NCBI GenBank assembly: GCA_021789945.1
Contig: JAJYIS010000006.1
Coordinates: forward strand, 1-37,879
Length of the DNA stretch: 37,879 bases
Direction of reading: 5' to 3'
Source of the DNA: Thermoplasmata archaeon
GTDB lineage: Archaea; Thermoplasmatota; Thermoplasmata; UBA10834
A model generated the notes under the pieces. That model did not search any database and had not been told where the DNA came from. It worked only from the letters and a program-made list of their open reading frames with translations. Position 1 is the first letter of the stretch, and each line of letters begins with the position of its first letter. The position numbers and the translations under genes are program-made. Below are positions 1 to 6,800 of the stretch, piece after piece.

Positions 1-1
1 C

Positions 2-2362
2 AACGCGAGCGACGACACTGGCCTGGCGGGCTGGTGGATATACCTGTACAAGTTCGTGGACGGCAAGCCCGTCATGGTCGGAGAGACGATGACGAACGAG
101 ACCGGGGCCTACAAGTTCTGCGACCTCGGGCCCGGGACGTACTTCGTCTCCGAGGAGACCAGGGACGGCTGGATACACACGAGCCCGAGCTCGTCTGGGA
201 ACATCACCCTGACATCGGGCCAGGCCGTGAGCTTCGACTTCCTGAACTTCCAGCTGGGCACTATAACCGGGTGGAAGTTCGAGGACCTGAACAGCAACGG
301 CGTGTGGGACCAGGGCGAGCCCGGCATCTCCGGCTGGCCGATACACATGGTCAAGGACGGCCTGCCGACGGTGTACACCACATGGACCAACTCGACCGGC
401 GGGTACACCTTCAGCGGCCTGATGCCTGAGGCGGACTACTACACCGTCTACGAGAACCCGCTCGAGAGGCCCTGCTGGACCCCGACGACCACGATCGCGT
501 TCGCCGTGAAGATGTACTCGGGCGCGAACATCGAGCTCGACCCGTTCGGGAACTTCCACAACGTGAAGATCACGGTGTTCAAGTACGAGGACGTGAACGG
601 CAACGGCGTCTCCGACAACGGAGACAAGCCGCTGGCCAACTGGACGTTCGACCTGGTGAACTCTACCGGCGCCATCGTGGCGACCGGCAAGACGAACGCC
701 ACGGGCGAGCTGACGTTCGTGATAACCCACGCGGGCAACTACACGATCCGCGAGGCGACCTACGCTGGCTGGCAGGCCGTGAACCCGGAGAGTGGAGAGA
801 TCAACATCACCGTCGTCTCGGGGCACGCGTACAACGTACTCTCGCAGGAGGAGCAGTACTACTATCCGTTCGGGAACTTCCAGCCAGGCACGATCACCGG
901 CATGAAAGGCTATGACTGGCTGATGAACGGGCTGTTCGACGGCGAGGACTACGGGCTCGGGAACTGGATCATCAACCTGCACGGGAACCTGACCGCTGGC
1001 GGAACGGTGGACCACACGGTCCTGACCGCGTCCGACGGCAGCTTCGAGTTCTCAGGGCTAGACGCGGGCGTGTACACGATCACCGAGGTCGTGCCACTGG
1101 GCTGGCACGCGACCCGGCCGTGGAGCGTGAACGTGACCATACACAGCGGCGACAACGAGAAGGTCCTGTTCATGAACGTGTACTGGGGCACCGTCTGGGG
1201 CTACAAGTTCTACGACAAGGACTTGAACGGCTCGATGGACCCGAACGAGCCCGGACTGTCCGGCTGGACCATCGTGCTGAACGGCACGAGGGACGACGGC
1301 ACCCATGTGTACGAGACCTGCATCACGAACGAGACGGGCTACTACGCCTTCACTGACATACAGCCGGGGAACTACACGATCGACGAGCTCCCGGTGGCGA
1401 CCTGGCAGGCGACGACTCACCTGCCGTTCGAGTTCAGCGTCGGCGGCGGAGGCGCGTTCGACCTGCAGTTCAACATCGGCAACATACAGTACGCCAAGAT
1501 CTGGGGCTACAAGTTCCTCGACACGTACTCGCAGACCTATCCGTTCTGGCCGAACGGCGTGCGCGACCCAGGCGAGGTCGGCCTCGGCAACTGGGAGATA
1601 ACCCTGGACGGCTGGACGATCGACGGAGTGCACGTGCACGAAGTGGTCTACACCGACAACATCGTGGACATCGGGTACTACGAGTTCGACAACCTGCTGC
1701 CCGGAACGTACACCATCAGCGAGACGCTCCTGAAGGGCTACTGGGCGACCACCCAGCTGAGCACGACGGTCATGATCTATCCGTTCCCGTACGGGCCGGT
1801 GACGAAGCACATCGACTTCGGGAACCTGATACCGTCGGCGGACCCGCAGATCAACTTCGTGCTGCAGAAGGGCTGGAACATGTGGTCGACGCCGGTGGAT
1901 GTCGCAGGCCTGAACGCGGAGACCCTGCTGCAGAGCGTGGGCTCGCACGCGGTCCTCGTCACGAGGATCGACAAGGCGGGCAACTGCCTCGACAGCTACG
2001 CTCCTGGCGACTACCAGCTGGGCATAACGCCGTTCCCGATCGTGACCGGACAGGGATACTACATCGCGGTCTCGCAGGACACGGTGTTCCAGCTCGAAGG
2101 CTACCTGCCGGGCGTGAGGACCGAGAGCCTGAGCGCCGGGTGGAACTTCATCGGGCACGACGGGCTCAAGCCGATGCTGGCCAGCCAGTTCCTGGCACAG
2201 GTCCAGGGCGGCACGGCGCTGCTCATCATGGGCTACAACCCGAACACCGGCAACCTCGATACCTATGTGATGGGCGACGGCTCGATGTACGACTTCGAGG
2301 TCTCGCCTGGAAGGGCGTACTTCGTGTATGTCCTGGGACCGGCGTCGATAACCTACACGTGA
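2..2362 (+). CDS. SdrD-B-like repeat surface protein, 5' end cut off by the window
   Basis: The frame is open from base 2, so the start lies upstream; 786 codons are visible. Six units of about 100 residues start near visible residues 1, 86, 189, 296, 396 and 499. They carry the SdrD B-like pattern of an aromatic/Gly strand, a D-x-N-x-N-G-x-x-D acidic loop (for example DLNSNGVWDQGEPG), a GxYxF turn and a PGxYTI turn. Such Cna-B/SdrD-type modules are extracellular, Ca-stabilised stalks in known families. Two tandem C-terminal domains of about 85 residues follow, each opening with GWN (near 624 and 712) and containing a G-x-x-Y/F-Y/V motif. NxS/T sequons are frequent, which suits N-glycosylation. 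There is no C-terminal membrane segment or sorting tail, so attachment is unexplained. The role as adhesin or stalk is inferred from architecture. Stop is TGA. Confidence 0.88.
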   Translation, partial: NASDDTGLAGWWIYLYKFVDGKPVMVGETMTNETGAYKFCDLGPGTYFVSEETRDGWIHTSPSSSGNITLTSGQAVSFDFLNFQLGTITGWKFEDLNSNGVWDQGEPGISGWPIHMVKDGLPTVYTTWTNSTGGYTFSGLMPEADYYTVYENPLERPCWTPTTTIAFAVKMYSGANIELDPFGNFHNVKITVFKYEDVNGNGVSDNGDKPLANWTFDLVNSTGAIVATGKTNATGELTFVITHAGNYTIREATYAGWQAVNPESGEINITVVSGHAYNVLSQEEQYYYPFGNFQPGTITGMKGYDWLMNGLFDGEDYGLGNWIINLHGNLTAGGTVDHTVLTASDGSFEFSGLDAGVYTITEVVPLGWHATRPWSVNVTIHSGDNEKVLFMNVYWGTVWGYKFYDKDLNGSMDPNEPGLSGWTIVLNGTRDDGTHVYETCITNETGYYAFTDIQPGNYTIDELPVATWQATTHLPFEFSVGGGGAFDLQFNIGNIQYAKIWGYKFLDTYSQTYPFWPNGVRDPGEVGLGNWEITLDGWTIDGVHVHEVVYTDNIVDIGYYEFDNLLPGTYTISETLLKGYWATTQLSTTVMIYPFPYGPVTKHIDFGNLIPSADPQINFVLQKGWNMWSTPVDVAGLNAETLLQSVGSHAVLVTRIDKAGNCLDSYAPGDYQLGITPFPIVTGQGYYIAVSQDTVFQLEGYLPGVRTESLSAGWNFIGHDGLKPMLASQFLAQVQGGTALLIMGYNPNTGNLDTYVMGDGSMYDFEVSPGRAYFVYVLGPASITYT

Positions 2363-2372
2363 GCAGGAACGC

Positions 2373-3044
2373 ATGAGAAACCTAACCAAACGCGGGCTGG
2401 GTTTTTACAGCCCGTCGGGAAACCATTCGATCAGCTCGGCCTTTCGACCGCTAATCGACCGTGAGGAAGTGACATACGGGTGGAGGCGGTTACGGGCCTC
2501 GGACGTCCGTCCGGGCATCGCGATGGGTTTCATGGCGGTCGGCAGGGGTTTGAGGGATCCGAGGACATTGGCGGCCATATCCGTGCTGGTGGTCGCGCTG
2601 ACCTTATCGACCATGCTCTTCGGGGGGTCCGAGCGCGGGAGCGCGTACACCTGGCCCGTGAACGTCAGGGGCTTCGTGACCGATTCCGTCGGCAACCCGG
2701 TCCAGGGGGCCAACGTGACGGTCGACATGATGTCTGGAGCCACCGTCAGGGCGACCAAGTACTATGATGCGACCCTTTCGAGCGGGCTGTACTCTGTCAC
2801 CTTCCAGTCGTCGGAGTGGGACCCAGGCAACACCATCGTCGCGATCGCCACATACGGCATCTATACGAACCAGAACAGTACCGTCGCCGCTGCGGACCCG
2901 ATCCAGTATGTCAATGTCACCCTGGCGATGACCATTCCCGAGTTCGGGAGCGTGATGGGCCTGTCTACTTCGTTCGTCACGATGGGCATGGTCGCGATAG
3001 TCATACTGGCCAGCCGGAGGCGGAAGGACCGTCTGGCTCCTTAG
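2373..3044 (+). CDS. Secreted protein with IPEFG (PEF-CTERM-like) sorting tail, copy 1
   Basis: The mature part is a single beta-rich domain of about 110 residues of the carboxypeptidase-regulatory-like type (NVRGFVTDSVGNPVQGANVTV). It is followed by IPEFG, a hydrophobic stretch and the basic end ASRRRKDR. That tripartite C-terminus matches the layout of archaeal PEF-CTERM signals cut and processed by archaeosortases. The signal peptide core is LAAISVLVVALTLSTMLFGG (about residues 65-84). This is late for a start at 2373, so a later start (GTG at 2469 or ATG at 2523) is more likely; the hairpin at 2393-2414 also falls inside the longer version. It is paralogous to the next gene, with shared WPxNVRG, PIQYVNVT-like and IPEFG blocks. 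It was probably exported and then sorted at the membrane. Function beyond surface location is unknown. Stop is TAG. Confidence 0.8.
   Translation: MRNLTKRGLGFYSPSGNHSISSAFRPLIDREEVTYGWRRLRASDVRPGIAMGFMAVGRGLRDPRTLAAISVLVVALTLSTMLFGGSERGSAYTWPVNVRGFVTDSVGNPVQGANVTVDMMSGATVRATKYYDATLSSGLYSVTFQSSEWDPGNTIVAIATYGIYTNQNSTVAAADPIQYVNVTLAMTIPEFGSVMGLSTSFVTMGMVAIVILASRRRKDRLAP
2393..2414 (+). terminator. 7-bp perfect hairpin after the adhesin gene
   Basis: CGGGCTG (2393-2399) and CAGCCCG (2408-2414) pair perfectly around an 8-base loop that holds a run of five T. It begins 30 bases after the stop codon of the upstream gene. It could end or stabilise that transcript. There is no T-run after the stem, so this is not a classical intrinsic terminator. 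Confidence 0.35.
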
Positions 3045-3072
3045 CGGCGGGAGAGCAATGGAATGCATAAAA

Positions 3073-3080
3073 TCTATAAA
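3073..3080 (+). promoter_or_regulatory. TATA box of IPEFG copy 2
   Basis: TCTATAAA lies in an AT-rich island between two GC-rich genes. A start of transcription about 26 bases downstream (near 3103) leaves a short leader holding GAGGTGG (3113-3119), a clear Shine-Dalgarno site seven bases before ATG 3126. Confidence 0.65.
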
Positions 3081-3125
3081 GACATGGCCTCCTTATCTGC
3101 TTCGCATCGATTGAGGTGGTCGTAG

Positions 3126-3617
3126 ATGCTCCTCCGGTTCTGCAGAGTGCGCTTCGCATACGCCATGACCGTCGCCTTGGCCGTCGCCATGGTGGGCATG
3201 GTGCTCATGGCACACACTTCCAGTGCGGGCGTCTGGCCCTTAAACGTCAGGGGCTACGTCTGGGACAACAAGGGCAACCCGGTCCCGAACATTCCGGTCA
3301 CGGTCAACATACTCTACCAGAGCAACGGTTCCGTGAGGTCCACTTGGACCACGACCACCACCTCTATCGGGTTCTACTCGAAGAGCGTCGACTCGTCTGG
3401 ATGGGATACAGGTGACACGATACAGGTCATCGCGACGCACAACAGCAACCAGCAATCCAACTCGACGACAGCGACCGCCGCCGCAATCCAGTATGTCAAT
3501 GTGACATTCCCGTACGAGATCCCCGAGTTCGGGCCTGGCTGGGCCGGACTCGTGGCCGCGGGCGGTGCTGTCGCGGCAGTCGGAGTCGCTCTGACGATCT
3601 TCCTGAGGCGCAAGTAG
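3126..3617 (+). CDS. Secreted protein with IPEFG (PEF-CTERM-like) sorting tail, copy 2
   Basis: This 163-residue protein has an N-terminal signal peptide (about residues 1-35, core VALAVAMVGMVLMAHTSSAG). A single carboxypeptidase-regulatory-like beta domain follows (WPLNVRGYVWDNKGNPVPN), then a Ser/Thr/Asn-rich segment with several N-glycosylation sequons. The C-terminus is IPEFG, about 20 hydrophobic residues, then FLRRK. The start is well set by GAGGTGG seven bases before the ATG. It aligns along its whole length with the preceding gene, so the two look like a tandem duplication. The tail is the expected substrate form for an archaeosortase, and an archaeosortase gene lies 6 kb downstream. 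The substrate relationship is inferred. Stop is TAG. Confidence 0.85.
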   Translation: MLLRFCRVRFAYAMTVALAVAMVGMVLMAHTSSAGVWPLNVRGYVWDNKGNPVPNIPVTVNILYQSNGSVRSTWTTTTTSIGFYSKSVDSSGWDTGDTIQVIATHNSNQQSNSTTATAAAIQYVNVTFPYEIPEFGPGWAGLVAAGGAVAAVGVALTIFLRRK

Positions 3618-3710
3618 AGGGCCGGAGGGCGACGGGCCGCACATGCCTACGCTGATGCTCATTTCGGGGGCCGCGCCGTCCCAAACCGCTATCAGTTTTG
3701 AGAATAGTCA

Positions 3711-3835
3711 TTTATAGGGGTCGGTCGATGGAGCTTCGCCCCAAATCCGCACACTGACTCGACACAGGGGCCTCGGGCTAGACAGGGATGGGATGCTTTA
3801 TAACCGATGATAACCACGCGGCACCGCTTAATAGG
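3711..3835 (+). promoter_or_regulatory. Promoter region of the subtilisin-like protease gene
   Basis: The 254-base gap before the protease holds three TATA-like boxes: TTTATAGG (3711-3718), CTTTATAA (3796-3803) and GCTTAATAGG (3826-3835). The last would start transcription near 3857, just before the coding start. No other gene is seen in this gap. Confidence 0.5.
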
Positions 3836-3871
3836 CGTGCCCAAGGTAGTGAAACCACGGGATGATCCTCC

Positions 3872-6800
3872 TTGGTGGGTCTAGATGCCGAGCTCAGGGT
3901 GTCTACGAGGAGTCACACGGCCCCTCCACTCAAGCGCGGGCTAGCGGTCGCGTTGACCGTCGCCGTGCTCATGCTCCTTCTCGTTTCGTCATTCTCACCG
4001 ATCGCGGGAGCCGCTTCCGGCAACAGCTCTGCGGCCTCGAACGGGCATCGGGACACTACCCCTGCATCTGCCTCGCCCGCGAACTCGCACTCAAAGCGCG
4101 AATCGTGGGATTGGCCGAAGCTCGCTGACAAGACCGGGTATGTCAATGTCATTGTCTCTTGGTCCTCGAACCAGGACCCGAACTCCAGCGCCGGCTCGCA
4201 CGACGGCAAGTTCCGCGGCCTCATGGCCGAGCTGAGGAGCGGAATGAAGGAGCGGTACACGAAGGCCCTGACCGGCTTCGCGGCCCACATCAGCCTGGGA
4301 GCAGTGGACGAGTACCTCCAGAGCGATGACGAATCGTTCCAGGTATATCCGGATTACACGGTGAACGCGACCGCCTCTGGCGATATGACGAGCATCGGGG
4401 CGGACCAGGTTTGGGCGACCCAGGACCCGACGGGCGCTGCTGTCACAGGCAAGGGCATAGTGGTAGCGGTCATAGACACCGGGATCGACTACATGCACCC
4501 CGACCTGGGCGGCGGCTTCGGGCCTGGCTACAAGGTCATAGGCGGCTACGATTTCTACAATAACGACCCCGACCCTATGGATGACAACGGCCACGGCACG
4601 CATGTCGCTGGTGTGATTGCCGCGAGCGGAGGCATGACGGGCGTGGCCCCGGGAGCCTCCCTGTTGGCCTACAAGGTGCTGGGCCCGGACGGTTCCGGAA
4701 GCGTCAGCAACGTGATCGAGGCGATCGACAGGTCGATGGACCCCAATCAGGACGGCGACACTTCCGATCACGCAAACATCATAAGCATGAGCCTGGGCGG
4801 CCCGGGCCAGAGCGGTGACCCCGTCTGCACCGCAGTCGAGAACGCGGTCAATGCGGGCATCGTCGTCGTGGTCGCCGCGGGCAACGACGGCCCCGCGATG
4901 GGCACGGTCGCATCTCCGGGCCTCGCCCCGGACGCGATCACGGTGGGCGCAGTCGACAACAGCGGAGTCCTCGCTTCCTTCAGCTCAAGGGGCACATCGC
5001 CGAACCTGTCCATCAAGCCAGAGATCTGCGCCCCCGGCGTGAACATCAACTCGACGGTGCCGTTCTCGGGCGCCGCCAGAAGCTCTCCGACGGGCTATGC
5101 GATCATGAGCGGGACATCGATGGCGACACCTCATGTGAGCGGTGCTGCAGCGCTCCTGCTCCAGGAGCACCCCGGCTGGACCCCGATGCAGGTGAAGTCA
5201 GCGCTGGTGTCGGGAGCCAACCGGGTGAACGAGTCCGTGTGGGCGGCCGGCTCTGGAGACCTCTGGATCCCGGCGGCAATCAACTCCAGCCTGTTCTTCT
5301 ACCCCTCGATCGTATCGTACGGTCTCGCCGGGAGCGCCTCGAGCACCGTGAACATCTCGAACTCCGGATCAGGCGTGACGCTCACCCTGACCTCCTCGGA
5401 CTTCTTCGAACTCGACGCTGACGGGACGATGCTCCCGACCGTCTGGACCAACATCTCCTCGGCCAACCCTGCCTCCGTGTGGGCGGGGTCCGCGTCATCG
5501 ACGACCTCGGCCATCACCGTGCCCATGCCGACCGCGCAGATCCCTGAAGGATACTACGACGGCCAGGTGACTGTCTCCGGCGGGTCCTGCTCTGTCCGTT
5601 TGCCATTCGGGTTCGCGGTCCTGTCCCGCCTCAACGTACACGTGCTCGACGCGAACGGCACGGAGGTCTACGACCCGTACGGCGGAGTCTGGGTGTTCAA
5701 TGACCCGAACGGGAGCGTCGCCTTGGGCATACGGGGCAGCGTCGACGAGCCCGCACCTCCGGCCAGCTTCCTGCTGCCCTCGGGCAACTACTCCGTGCAC
5801 TCCTTCGGCCACCAGCTCCTGTACCAGTTCTCGGACCCGTTCGTCCTCGGAGCGAACATCAGCCTGGCCAGCCTGGAGACCAGGGATGTCTACCTGACGA
5901 TGTCCAGCGCTCGCATTTTCACCCTGGACCTTCAGACTGATGCCGGCCTCCCGATATACGTCAAGGACTACCGCGTCTACGGTAGGTACGTGGGCGACCA
6001 CAACATCTCGTTCCAGTTGGTCGGCTCGGACTACTCCGTCACCGGAAGCGAGGTGTTCTCGCTTCCGATGTCGAAGAACATCTATGTCTCCGACACGGAC
6101 ATCGCGATCGGCATCTCGATCTCCGGATTCGCATATTCCCCTGCAATGTGGGACTTCATGTCCCGCAACTGGCAGCACTGGTACGAGTACACGGGCTCCG
6201 ATTCCACGACGTTCTACCCTGAGGCGAGCGCTGACCTGCAGTACCTGCTGGCCTGGGAGTTCAACGGGATCAGCTCCGCGACGCCGACCATGCTGTCACT
6301 CGTTCCCGGAGAGTATTCCGTCTACGACACGAAGTACGACATACCGGGGATGCTGTCCGATGTATGGTGCGACTGGGGCACCCTGAGGCCGATAGGAGGG
6401 GACTCTGCGTTCTACATCCGCAGGGATACGGACACCTCTCTGAACCCGTTCTATTCCGGCATGACGAGAAGGACCATCGTCCAGGGCGTCTTCTCCGAGG
6501 TGTACTTCCCGGCAGACCTGTTCGAAGGGTTCTTCGAGAGGGAGTTCTACACGCCCAACTACACGAGCCTCGTCAGGGCGAACACCGCCGCCGAGGTCTA
6601 CATGCCCGACCGCAACTTCCTGACCCCGATCGACGATGTCGCTTCCGTCGAGAGGGTCGGCGCAGGCCCCTTCTATCCTGCGGTCAGGACGGCGAACACT
6701 GCGGATTCGTTCGTGCTCTACCAGCCGCTGCTCAGGGACCAGTCAGGGGCCAAGGTGGGCGGGATGTCCCTGCCCCAGATGTACCTGTACCTCAACGGCC

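Noticed and set aside
1058-2389. 443-codon minus-strand open frame opposite the adhesin gene
   Set aside because: It is Arg/Val/His-rich shadow sequence caused by high GC, with no recognisable motif; the plus-strand frame has clear repeats.
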